40,565 nucleotides of DNA from Acidobacteriota bacterium. GTDB lineage: Bacteria > Acidobacteriota > UBA6911. The first letter of the stretch is position 1. Each line of letters starts with the position of its first letter. Positions 28,468-36,204 of the stretch are shown here, in pieces. The translations under genes and the position numbers were made by a program. Location: positions 1 to 40,565 of the forward strand of contig JAFNAG010000016.1 of assembly GCA_017860135.1 (NCBI GenBank), written 5' to 3'. The notes beneath the pieces were generated by a model. It worked only from the letters and a program-made list of their open reading frames with translations. It searched no databases and was not told where the DNA came from.

Positions 28468-29283
28468 ATGAACCGTAACCCGCCGCGAGGAACATTGCTG
28501 CAGTTGCCCCTCATGCAGGAGCGCTACGGGAGCGCGTTTCTCGCATCCATCTGCGTCCACCTGCTGCTCCTGTCCTTCGTGCTTTTCGCACCGCTGCTTT
28601 TCCCCTCGCGCACTCCGATCCTGCTCGGGACCGGCCCGGGAGGAGGCTCGGGCGGGGATTCCTATACCGTGGGAGTTGCCGACGACCTTGGCGGAGGAGC
28701 CGGCTTGTTCAAGCCGGCGCTGACACCGCAGCCCCCTGCGCTTCCCGTCGAAAAGCCTGCCAAGAAAGACACGAGTCAGGACCTCGCCAGGGCAGTGCCC
28801 ATCCCGGACGCGGCCAAGCCGAAGAAATCGACCGCACCGGCCGCGGCGAAAGCCTCCAAGGCAGTGGAGCCGGCGGCCTCGAAAGTCATCCCGGTCGAAG
28901 GGGCCCAGGGGGCCGGCGGCTCCGGCGGCAGGTCCGGCGGATCGGGCGGCGGCGCCGGGGGGGGCACCGGCGTTTCGATCGGATCGGGATCGGGCGGACT
29001 GGTCGATTCCTGGTATGCGCGCGTGGTGGAGGCTCGGGTTAGCCAGGCCTGGATCAAGCCGGTCGGAATCCAGCAGCGCATTGAAATCGTCTACAGCTTT
29101 CTGGTGGCGGATACCGGGCGCATTTACGACATCAAGCTGGAAAAGACTTCGGGGAACGAAGCGCTGGACCTGGCGGCCCGCCGCGCCATCCTTGCGTCGG
29201 ATCCGCTGCTGGCGCCGCCGCCCGAATTGCGCGGCAGGCCATTACAGTTTGTATGCCAGTTCGTCTATCCGCCTAACCTGTGA
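28468..29283 (+). CDS. tolA: TolA/TonB-like periplasm-spanning protein
   Basis: Energy transducer linking TolQR to TolB/Pal; 271 aa. One membrane anchor at about 24-45; a linker rich in Ala, Pro and Lys at 88-145; a Gly/Ser stretch at 146-177 (GSGGRSGGSGGGAGGG); and a TonB-like C-terminal domain at 180-271 (VSQAWIKPVG, GRIYDIKLEKTSGNEALD). Classic TolA has a long helical Ala/Lys domain instead, so this is a shorter variant. The role rests on position between tolR and tolB and on the C-terminal fold. Confidence 0.85.
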   Translation: MNRNPPRGTLLQLPLMQERYGSAFLASICVHLLLLSFVLFAPLLFPSRTPILLGTGPGGGSGGDSYTVGVADDLGGGAGLFKPALTPQPPALPVEKPAKKDTSQDLARAVPIPDAAKPKKSTAPAAAKASKAVEPAASKVIPVEGAQGAGGSGGRSGGSGGGAGGGTGVSIGSGSGGLVDSWYARVVEARVSQAWIKPVGIQQRIEIVYSFLVADTGRIYDIKLEKTSGNEALDLAARRAILASDPLLAPPPELRGRPLQFVCQFVYPPNL

Positions 29284-29304
29284 TCATCATGAGCAAGGAG
29301 TGAG

Positions 29305-30645
29305 ATGCACGCGAGAAAACTGCTGATTGCAGCCCTGTTGTTCACAACCGCCCTGATTCTCCATCACCGGCAAGGGCAATCCCAGTTCACAATCCGGCCG
29401 ACGGCACAGGAAGAACTGATCCTGGCCGTGCCGGATGTCCAGCCATCGCGGCCCGAGCAGGCGTCCGATCTGGCCCAGGTGCTGAAGACGTTCAACGATG
29501 TGCTCTGGGCTGACCTTAAGTTCTCGGGTTTTTTCACGATACCGAGCAAGAGCTTCTACCCGCCCCAGCCGATCGTGCGCACCGAAGACATCAACTATGA
29601 CGCCTGGAGCGTGCTGCCGTTCCAGCTGAGTTTTATGGCTGCAGGAACCCTGGAGCTGGATGGGGGAATCCTGCGCGCCGAGCTGCGCATCGTAGATATG
29701 AAGCAGCGGTCGATGAGTTTCGGACAGCGCATCTCAGGCGACTCGGACCAGGTCCGTTCGATCGCGCATCGGTGGGCGGATGAAGTCGTGTACAAGCTCA
29801 CGGCCGGGGCATCGCGCGGCATCGCTTCAACAAAGATCGCGTACACATCGCGCCGCGGCGCGGCCAAAGAGATCTACACGATGGACTACGATGGCTACGA
29901 CACTCGCCCCTTCACGCGCAACGGATCGCTGAATCTCTTCCCGTCCTGGGCGCCGGACAATTCCAAGCTTGCATTCGTCAGCTATCGGACGGGCAAGCCG
30001 CAACTCAACATTCACTCCTATGTGGATGGATCACGTCTTCCCTTCCCGATTTTCAACTCGATGACTTCCACCCCCGTCATTGCGCCCGACGGCAACCGCC
30101 TGGCCTTCACCATGAGTGATGCCAAGGGAAACCTGGACATTTACATTTCCAGACTGGATGGCACCGAACGGCGCAACATCACCAACAGCCCCGCCGTCAA
30201 TACTTCGCCGACCTGGGCGCCATCAGGCAACCAGATCGCTTTCATTTCCAATCGCGGAGGCACCCCGCAGATTTACATCTGCGACACCGACGGCGCCAAT
30301 ATCAGGCGCATCGTCAAAGAAGGGGGTGACGCCGATTCCCCCGCCTGGTCGCCCGATGGGAGGCTGATTGCCTTCCACTGGAAGCCACGCATGGCAGAAA
30401 ACTACGACATCTTCATCGCGGAAGTCAGCAGCGCCAGGATCTGGCAGCTGACGAGCGATTCGGGAAGCAACGAGTCCCCCTCCTGGGCTCCGGACGGCCG
30501 CCACATCGCGTTTCAATCGAGCCGGAGCGGAAGCGATCAGATTTACATCATGCTCGCGGAGACAAACAGCCGGGAAATCCGGATGGTGACCAGCCAGGGA
30601 GCCAACACGAGTCCGGCTTGGGGAGGCTACGTGCGCAGAGATTGA
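29305..30645 (+). CDS. tolB: Tol-Pal system beta-propeller protein TolB
   Basis: Periplasmic protein of 446 aa that binds Pal. A signal peptide (residues 4-26) precedes the TolB N-terminal domain (about 30-160) and a six-bladed PD40 propeller from about 170 on, with repeated units of the type SWAPDNSKLAFVS, TWAPSGNQIAFISNRGG and AWSPDGRLIAF. AAGGAG-type ribosome site (aaggagtgag) precedes ATG 29305. The operon context makes the call firm. Confidence 0.97.
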   Translation: MHARKLLIAALLFTTALILHHRQGQSQFTIRPTAQEELILAVPDVQPSRPEQASDLAQVLKTFNDVLWADLKFSGFFTIPSKSFYPPQPIVRTEDINYDAWSVLPFQLSFMAAGTLELDGGILRAELRIVDMKQRSMSFGQRISGDSDQVRSIAHRWADEVVYKLTAGASRGIASTKIAYTSRRGAAKEIYTMDYDGYDTRPFTRNGSLNLFPSWAPDNSKLAFVSYRTGKPQLNIHSYVDGSRLPFPIFNSMTSTPVIAPDGNRLAFTMSDAKGNLDIYISRLDGTERRNITNSPAVNTSPTWAPSGNQIAFISNRGGTPQIYICDTDGANIRRIVKEGGDADSPAWSPDGRLIAFHWKPRMAENYDIFIAEVSSARIWQLTSDSGSNESPSWAPDGRHIAFQSSRSGSDQIYIMLAETNSREIRMVTSQGANTSPAWGGYVRRD

Positions 30646-30682
30646 ATCTTGCGTTGCTTTTGGGCTGAATTCGAGTGCTTTA

Positions 30683-30713
30683 TTGACATCGCAAAAGACG
30701 CGTGTGCTATATT
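30683..30713 (+). promoter_or_regulatory. Internal promoter before pal
   Basis: TTGACA (30683-30688) and an extended -10 TGCTATATT with TATATT at 30708-30713. The 19-nt spacer is long, but the TG motif compensates. It lies in the 150-bp gap between tolB and pal, giving an abundant lipoprotein its own transcript. Confidence 0.6.
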
Positions 30714-30796
30714 ATTTTGTGGGGCTCATGCATATTCCGTCGCTGCGTAGAATTTAGACATTGAGACACTTTAAGTATCCGAAGGAGGCCCATCTG

Positions 30797-31564
30797 ATGA
30801 AAAAACCTCTGTACACGCTGGCCGTCATCGCTCTCCTGCTCGCGGGCATCGCCGTTACCGGCACCGGGTGTGCCAAGAAAGCCTCCGCCCCACCGCCGGC
30901 AGCAACGTCCACGACTCCCGCGGCTGACGTACCGGCAACCCCTCCGGCGCCGACCATCAGCCTGACTGCCACGCCGGCCGCCGTAGAACGCGGACAGTCC
31001 ACAACGATCTCCTGGCGGACCACCAATGCCACTGAGGTCTCCATCGACGGCGGGATCGGGACCGTGGAAGCGAGCGGGACGCGTACCGTCGCACCGTCCG
31101 CGTCGACGACCTTCCGCGCACGCGCGGCAGGACCGGGCGGCACCGCCAACGCCGAGGTGCGCATCACCGTCACCGAACCTGCGGATGTAGTTCCACCGAC
31201 GACCCGGAAACTGACCGATGCGGAGTGGTTCCCTTCGACCATCAAAGATGCCTTCTTCAACTACGACGAGTACGACATTCGCCCGGACGCGCGGGAAGCC
31301 CTGATCGGCAACAGCCAGGCACTCGGCGAACGGCGCAACATTCCGGTGCTGATCGAAGGGCATTGCGACGAGCGCGGATCCGAGAAATACAACCTGGCCC
31401 TCGGAGAAAAACGCGCTTCCGCCGCCAGGGATTTTCTTGTTGCGCGGGGAATCGATCCGGCCCGGATCGAGACGGTCAGTCTCGGCGAAGAGCGTCCGTT
31501 CGCACAGGGACACGACGAAGCCTCGTGGCAGCTGAACCGGCGCGCGCATTTCGTGATGCGCTGA
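30797..31564 (+). CDS. pal: Peptidoglycan-associated lipoprotein Pal with an extra N-terminal domain
   Basis: Outer-membrane lipoprotein anchoring peptidoglycan, 255 aa against about 170 for E. coli Pal. A signal peptide ends near TGTGC (Cys25), a Pro/Ala linker follows (30-55), then a domain at about 57-125 (LTATPAAVERGQSTTISWRTTNATEVSIDG), which looks like a bacterial Ig-like fold, then the OmpA-like domain at about 140-255 with GHCDERGSEKYNLALGEKRA. AAGGAGG sets ATG 30797; the ORF track starts 12 codons earlier. cpoB follows. Confidence 0.93.
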   Translation: MKKPLYTLAVIALLLAGIAVTGTGCAKKASAPPPAATSTTPAADVPATPPAPTISLTATPAAVERGQSTTISWRTTNATEVSIDGGIGTVEASGTRTVAPSASTTFRARAAGPGGTANAEVRITVTEPADVVPPTTRKLTDAEWFPSTIKDAFFNYDEYDIRPDAREALIGNSQALGERRNIPVLIEGHCDERGSEKYNLALGEKRASAARDFLVARGIDPARIETVSLGEERPFAQGHDEASWQLNRRAHFVMR

Positions 31565-31702
31565 GGATCGTGCGCAAACTGCTGCAAACGGCCGGAGGAG
31601 GATGCGGTGGGGCACCTGTCTCCGGCCTTGCTTTGTCCGGCTGCCTGCAGCACACTCGGGCCGGAAAAGAATTATAAATCGATCATTCCGGGAGGGTATC
31701 CC

Positions 31703-32590
31703 ATGAAGCGAACGACCCAAATGATTCTGATTGCCATCCTGGGAGTAGGATCCCTGGCATATGCCATCACTTCTTCCGGGATTCCATCTCCATCGCCTGA
31801 CGGCACCAAGGAAGAGATCATGCGCCTGCAGGCGGATGTCCTGGCGCTCAAGAACCAGATCAGCCTGCTCGACAAGACCTTTACCGAACGGACCGACAGC
31901 ATCCGCAGCCTGGTGGTCCAGCTTAACGACCAGGTGGGGAAATCATCGATGGTGCTCGGCAAGGTCATGACTTCGCTGGAAACCCAGTCGTCGGGCGACA
32001 CTTCCATGCAGCAGTCCGTGTTGCAGGAGATCAAAGGACTGTCCTCCAAGATGGACGATGCCAACACGCGCATCTCCGCGCTCGCCCAACAGGTTTCCGA
32101 CATCCAGGTGCAATCGAAGCCGATCACGCAACGACTGTTCCAGACCGCCAGCGACAATCCCGACATGCTGGCCATGGCCGCCGATCAGATTTACGGCGAA
32201 GCCTACAATGACCTGATCCAGGGAAACCTCGAGCTGGCGATCGAGGGCTTCAGCGCGTTCCTCAAGGACTTCCCGACCAACGAAAAGGCGGACGACGCAC
32301 AGTACAGCATCGGGGAGGCGTATTACGCCGGCAGGAAATATCAGGACGCCATCGAAGCTTTCGCCCGCGTGATCTCGAACTATGCTTCCGGGGGCAAAGT
32401 CCCCAGCGCCCTGTACAAACGAGGCAAGGCGGCGATGGCTCTGCAGCAGAAAGACGCCGCCGTCGCCGACTTCAAGAGCGTTCTCGAGAAGTACCCGACC
32501 GCTCCCGAAGCCAATCTCGCCCGGGCCGAACTCGATAAACTCGGCATCGACACTTCCAAGCTGGCGAAACCCGCTGTCAAGCGCAAGTAG
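31703..32590 (+). CDS. cpoB: CpoB/YbgF, Tol-Pal coordinator of cell-division constriction
   Basis: Periplasmic protein of 295 aa. Residues 1-22 are a signal peptide; 35-145 form a coiled coil (EEIMRLQADVLALKNQISLLD...); 165-290 hold three tetratricopeptide repeats (AYNDLIQGNLELAIEGFSAF, AYYAGRKYQDAIEAFARV, AMALQQKDAAVADFKSVL). This is the standard terminal gene of tol-pal operons. GGGAGGG about 6 nt before the ATG supports the start; the ORF track adds 32 spurious codons. Confidence 0.93.
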   Translation: MKRTTQMILIAILGVGSLAYAITSSGIPSPSPDGTKEEIMRLQADVLALKNQISLLDKTFTERTDSIRSLVVQLNDQVGKSSMVLGKVMTSLETQSSGDTSMQQSVLQEIKGLSSKMDDANTRISALAQQVSDIQVQSKPITQRLFQTASDNPDMLAMAADQIYGEAYNDLIQGNLELAIEGFSAFLKDFPTNEKADDAQYSIGEAYYAGRKYQDAIEAFARVISNYASGGKVPSALYKRGKAAMALQQKDAAVADFKSVLEKYPTAPEANLARAELDKLGIDTSKLAKPAVKRK

Positions 32591-32623
32591 ACGGCTCGCA
32601 ACACAACCCGAAAGGCAGGCCGC

Positions 32624-33061
32624 ATGAGTTCCCTGAACAAAGCAATGCTCATTGGACGCCTCGGCAAAGACCCCGAGATCCGCTACACTCCGGACGGCTC
32701 GCCCGTCGCGAACTTCAGCCTGGCCACCAGCGAATTCTGGATTGACAAGAGCGGCGCGCGCCAGGAAAAGACCGAGTGGCACAACATCGTGGCGTGGAAG
32801 AAACTCGCCGACCTGAGCAAGCGCTACCTCGCCAAGGGCCGGCAGGTATTCGTCGAAGGCAGAATCCGCACCCGCGACTGGGATGACCGGGATGGAAACA
32901 AGCGCCGCACGACGGAGATCATCGCCAACCAGATCGTCCTTCTCGGCAGCCGGCCCGAAGGGATGGAAGCCGGGGCGCCCCCGTCGCAGCGCGGCGCGGC
33001 GGAGCCTGCCGATCCGGGCATCGCCGACATCGAAATCACCGACAACGACATCCCGTTTTAA
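32624..33061 (+). CDS. ssb: Single-stranded DNA-binding protein
   Basis: OB-fold protein of 145 aa that coats single-stranded DNA and recruits repair proteins. The fold spans about 1-105 (NKAMLIGRLGKDPEIRYTPDG, WHNIVAWKKLADL). A short linker leads to the acidic tip ending DNDIPF, the partner-binding motif. It is 33 bp past cpoB, so it may be read from the tol operon. recO, one of its partners, is in the same window. Confidence 0.96.
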   Translation: MSSLNKAMLIGRLGKDPEIRYTPDGSPVANFSLATSEFWIDKSGARQEKTEWHNIVAWKKLADLSKRYLAKGRQVFVEGRIRTRDWDDRDGNKRRTTEIIANQIVLLGSRPEGMEAGAPPSQRGAAEPADPGIADIEITDNDIPF

Positions 33062-33143
33062 GCCGCAAGCGCCTGGAAGAGACGATCCTTCGCCGAGGTC
33101 GTGTTCCAATCCCGATTGAGAGGCGCGGGCCTGAGAACACTGG

Positions 33144-33239
33144 GCGCGGGCGAAAGCCCGCGCGCTTCAGTTCTCCTTACGTCTCCATTCTCATGGGTTC
33201 ACTCGTTTTAAAGCGCACGGGCTGAAGCCCGTGCTCACT
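33144..33239. repeat. REPIN-like pair of REP palindromes
   Basis: Copy one, gcgcgggc-gaaa-gcccgcgc (33144-33163), and copy two, gcacgggc-tgaa-gcccgtgc (33215-33234, with wider homology 33204-33239), stand in opposite orientation 51 bp apart between the convergent ssb and DUF58 genes. Copy two is the intact relative of the palindrome split at 12388-12686. Confidence 0.65.
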
Positions 33240-33325
33240 CTCGAATTCCGAGGGGGCGCGGGCGAGAGGAGAACCAGCGGTGTGCGGGGCGGTGGTCTGC
33301 CCCGTGAATCCCCCGGCCCGATCTG

Positions 33326-34219
33326 TCACCTCGGCCTGCGGGTGGCTCTCTCGGACAGAAAGCGCCTCAGCGCGGATTCGTAGCTCGTGCCGGTGCCAAC
33401 CTCGACCCAATCCACCCCCTGGCTGCGCAACAGGTCCGTGAAGCGGGCACGTCGCTCCTGCGCCGTTTTTTTGAAAGCTTCGCGCGTTTGGCCCTTGCGC
33501 ATGCTGATGGTCTGCAGCCGCCCGGTCTCAGGATGCCGGATGCGGACGCGGCCGATCGGGGGCAGCGCCCATTCCCGTGGATCCGAGGCCAGGATGAAGA
33601 CCATTTCGTGCTTGCGACAGGCAGCGGAAAATCCCTGCCCCGGCTCCAGCGGAGCCTGAAAATCGGTGAGAAAAAACACCAGGCTGCGCGGAACGCCCGG
33701 CGAGTTGGCGAAGCTCCAGAGGGCATCCAGCCCTGCAGGCGACCCGCCCGGCTCGAACGACGCCAGCTCCCGCACCAGGCGCGCAGCGTGGTTCCACCCT
33801 TTGGCCGGAGGAACGAATCGCTCCACTCCCGTGCGCACCAGCGCCAGGCTGACGCGGTCCTTGGCATAGAATCCTGAAATCACCAGCAGCGCACCGACCT
33901 CCACCAGGAGATCGAACTTTGTGCGCCGGACGGTTCCGAAAGCCAGCGATCCGGAAGCATCCATGAGCACGAGCACATTGCGCTCACGCTCCTCCGCCAT
34001 GCGCTTTACATAGAGCGACTGGTGCCGCGCCGAGACGTTCCAGTCGATAAGGCGGACTTCATCTCCCTGGGCATATTCGCGCACTTCGGCAAACTCCATT
34101 CCCTGCCCGCGGAATGCGCTGCGATACAGGCCCGAGTATTGCGATCGCGCCAGAAAGCGGCTCTTCAGCTCCAACCGCCGCGCCCGGGCCATCAGGTCTT
34201 CCAGCTCCATACGCGTCAC
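33326..34219 (-). CDS. DUF58 protein with a VWA-like domain
   Basis: A 297-aa protein with the DUF58 hallmark EVREYAQGDEVRLIDWNVSARH (residues about 45-66, quoted in part) followed by a von Willebrand A-like core whose metal site reads MDASGS. No membrane span is evident. DUF58 proteins usually accompany MoxR ATPases, as here, and are thought to act as their partner or substrate. GTG 34219 opens the ORF; ATG 34210 is equally possible. The 240-bp gap to moxR is unusually long for this pair and is repeat-filled. Confidence 0.88.
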   Translation of the reverse strand: MTRMELEDLMARARRLELKSRFLARSQYSGLYRSAFRGQGMEFAEVREYAQGDEVRLIDWNVSARHQSLYVKRMAEERERNVLVLMDASGSLAFGTVRRTKFDLLVEVGALLVISGFYAKDRVSLALVRTGVERFVPPAKGWNHAARLVRELASFEPGGSPAGLDALWSFANSPGVPRSLVFFLTDFQAPLEPGQGFSAACRKHEMVFILASDPREWALPPIGRVRIRHPETGRLQTISMRKGQTREAFKKTAQERRARFTDLLRSQGVDWVEVGTGTSYESALRRFLSERATRRPR

Positions 34220-34228
34220 CAGATTTTC

Positions 34229-34255
34229 GCCACAGAGAACACCGCAGACACAGAG
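34229..34255. repeat. CACAGAG-type repeat, copy 3 (single arm)
   Basis: gccacagagaacaccgcaga followed by cacagag, 22 of 27 identical to 20123-20149. A weak right-arm remnant ttctctgt lies at 34307-34314. Confidence 0.5.
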
Positions 34256-34323
34256 AAAGGCATTGGCCGGCCCTTGGTGTGTTACCGCTGCATCCCAAAC
34301 ATGAGATTCTCTGTACTACTCAC

Positions 34324-34359
34324 CTGAAAATCCTCGCCAAAAAGGAAAGGATTTTTCAG
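34324..34359. repeat. Inverted repeat in the moxR-DUF58 gap
   Basis: ctgaaaatcct (34324-34334) pairs with aggatttttcag (34348-34359) with one bulged base and a 13-nt loop. There is no U-tract after it on the minus strand, so attenuation is possible but unproven. Confidence 0.45.
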
Positions 34360-34376
34360 CACCACGGAATATCGGC

Positions 34377-34420
34377 CGGTATCGGCATCGGGACCGCAAT
34401 CGCAGTCGCAATCGCTATCG
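34377..34420. repeat. GATAGC-type degenerate repeat, copy 2
   Basis: Hexamer-based run (cggtatcggcatcgggaccg, then caatcgcagtcgcaatcgct). On the opposite strand it aligns unit for unit with 27143-27170 apart from one extra 12-nt unit. Confidence 0.5.
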
Positions 34421-34459
34421 AAAACGGTGCATGATCCGACGCCTCCGTGCTGAGGTTTT

Positions 34460-35473
34460 TCAGGGAGCGGGGATCTTCTGCAGGATGCGATCCACGATGT
34501 CCTGGGCATGGATTCCCTCCGCTTCCGCTTCGTAGGTGAGGAGGATGCGGTGGCGCAGCACGTCGGGGGCAACTTTCTTCACATCGTCGGGCGTCACAAA
34601 ACCGCGGCCCTGCAGGAAGGCCTGCGCGCGCGCCGCGCACAGGATGCCGATGCTGGCACGCGGCGACGCTCCGAACCGGATCAGGCGTCCGAGGTCCAAC
34701 TGATGGTCCTGCGGGTTCCTTGTGGCAAACACGATGTCCAGGATGTAGGTCTTGATTCGCTCGTCGACGTAGATCTGCGCCGCGATCTGCCGCATGCGCA
34801 AGATCCGCTCGGGCAGAAGCACCTTCTTGAGCGGGACGCCTCCCCCGCCGGCAAGGTAAGAACTCCCTTCGGCGGCTCCCGCCCGGTTCATGACCTCGCG
34901 CTCCTCCTTGCGATTCGGATAGCCCAGGAGGATTTTCATCAGGAACCGGTCCATCTGGGCTTCCGGCAGAGGATAGGTCCCCTCCTGTTCGATCGGGTTT
35001 TGGGTGGCGAGAACCATGAAGGGCTCGTGCAGCATGTAGCTTTCGTTGCCCAGGGTAACCTGCTTCTCCTGCATGCATTCGAGCAGGGCGCTCTGCACCT
35101 TCGCGGGCGCCCGATTGACCTCGTCCGCCAGAAGGAAATTCGTGAAGATCGGTCCCGGCCGCGGCACGAAATCGCCGTTCCGTTGATCGAACACCATTGT
35201 GCCGACCAGATCCGCCGGCAGCAGGTCGGGAGTGAACTGGATGCGCCGGAACTTGACATCGATGGTCTCGGCCAGGCTTTTCACCGCCAAGGTCTTGGCA
35301 AGGCCGGGTACGCCTTCGAGAAGAAGGTGCCCCCCGGTAAGCAGGGCGACCATCAGCGAGTCCAGCAGGTGGGCCTGCCCGACGATCCGCTTCTGCATCT
35401 CCTGCTGCACGCGTTCCAGATAAAAGGTCTCTTCCTTGACAATCGGCGTCAGATTATCAGCGTGAGGGTTCAT
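34460..35473 (-). CDS. MoxR-family AAA+ ATPase
   Basis: A 337-aa AAA+ ATPase with Walker A GVPGLAKT (54-61), Walker B LLADEVNRAP and sensor segment VLATQNPIEQEGTYPLPEAQMDRF, in part quoted. The C-terminal lid contains GASPRASI, typical of MoxR. Such ATPases act as chaperones in assembling or activating protein complexes, often with a DUF58/VWA partner. Its ATG is 2 nt after the stop of the upstream ATPase gene (TGATCATG). The ORF track extends 77 codons upstream into that gene by a different frame. Confidence 0.93.
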   Translation of the reverse strand: MNPHADNLTPIVKEETFYLERVQQEMQKRIVGQAHLLDSLMVALLTGGHLLLEGVPGLAKTLAVKSLAETIDVKFRRIQFTPDLLPADLVGTMVFDQRNGDFVPRPGPIFTNFLLADEVNRAPAKVQSALLECMQEKQVTLGNESYMLHEPFMVLATQNPIEQEGTYPLPEAQMDRFLMKILLGYPNRKEEREVMNRAGAAEGSSYLAGGGGVPLKKVLLPERILRMRQIAAQIYVDERIKTYILDIVFATRNPQDHQLDLGRLIRFGASPRASIGILCAARAQAFLQGRGFVTPDDVKKVAPDVLRHRILLTYEAEAEGIHAQDIVDRILQKIPAP

Positions 35474-35475
35474 GA

Positions 35476-36204
35476 TCAGAATCTGTAGTTTGCCTGTTTG
35501 ATTTCGTGCCGGAAGTCTTTCCCTTTGACCTCGACCACCTTGCACATCTCGTACAGCCGGGAGCGCAGGCGCACCCCGATGCGGTCCGTCAGCGTTTCCT
35601 CTCCGGCGCGCCCGGCGCCGTCGGGATAGTTCGAGGTGAAAACCGTCAGCTTCCGGTCGTTGTAGCGGCAGTTGATGATGTGGGCGATGGTGTCCCGCAC
35701 CCATTCGGTCGGCTTGTTCGCGCCGAGCTCATCGAGCACCAGAACATCCGCGGTCAGAACCGGGCGCAGGACTTCGAGTTCGGATGCCTGTGACACCGAA
35801 TTCCAGCTGCCCTGAATCTCCCGCAGCAGGTCGCGGAAATCGTAGAAGAGCCCCGAGTCGCCCTTCTCCAGGATTATGTGCTTCAGCAGTGAGACTGCCA
35901 GGTGCGTTTTCCCCACACCGCACGGCCCCAGGAAAAGCAGGCCGATATCGATCAAAGGGTACTTCTCGAGGAAGCGGGCCACGTCCGCCTTCGCCTTCTT
36001 CTGGGTGGGATCGCCGGGCAGGTAAGAATCCAGATCGCAGTGCTCGTACCGCTTCGGGATGCGCGCCTCCCCCAGCATGCGTCCTGTGCGCGCCGAATCG
36101 AGGCATCTGCAGCGCCGCACGCTGATGGTCGCATCGTCGATTCGTTCCCAACCCGAGCCGCCGCAGCGCGGGCAGACATCCTGATCGTTTTCCGACATGT
36201 TCAT
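35476..36204 (-). CDS. DnaC/DnaI-like AAA+ ATPase (helicase-loader type)
   Basis: A 242-aa protein with an N-terminal zinc motif CPRCGGSGW followed by CRC (residues 11-34), Walker A GPCGVGKT (93-100), Walker B VLVLDELGAN and the arginine-finger region GVRLRSRLYEMC. This arrangement is that of DnaC/DnaI replicative-helicase loaders and of IstB-type transposon helpers; no transposase is adjacent, so a loader-like role is preferred. Its ATG overlaps the upstream gene's stop (ATGA) and it is followed after 2 nt by moxR. Confidence 0.85.
   Translation of the reverse strand: MNMSENDQDVCPRCGGSGWERIDDATISVRRCRCLDSARTGRMLGEARIPKRYEHCDLDSYLPGDPTQKKAKADVARFLEKYPLIDIGLLFLGPCGVGKTHLAVSLLKHIILEKGDSGLFYDFRDLLREIQGSWNSVSQASELEVLRPVLTADVLVLDELGANKPTEWVRDTIAHIINCRYNDRKLTVFTSNYPDGAGRAGEETLTDRIGVRLRSRLYEMCKVVEVKGKDFRHEIKQANYRF

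Noticed and set aside
35476-36204. IstB-type transposon helper ATPase
   Set aside because: No IstA-like transposase or terminal repeats nearby, and the gene is coupled to non-mobile neighbours; the zinc motif fits loader-type proteins.
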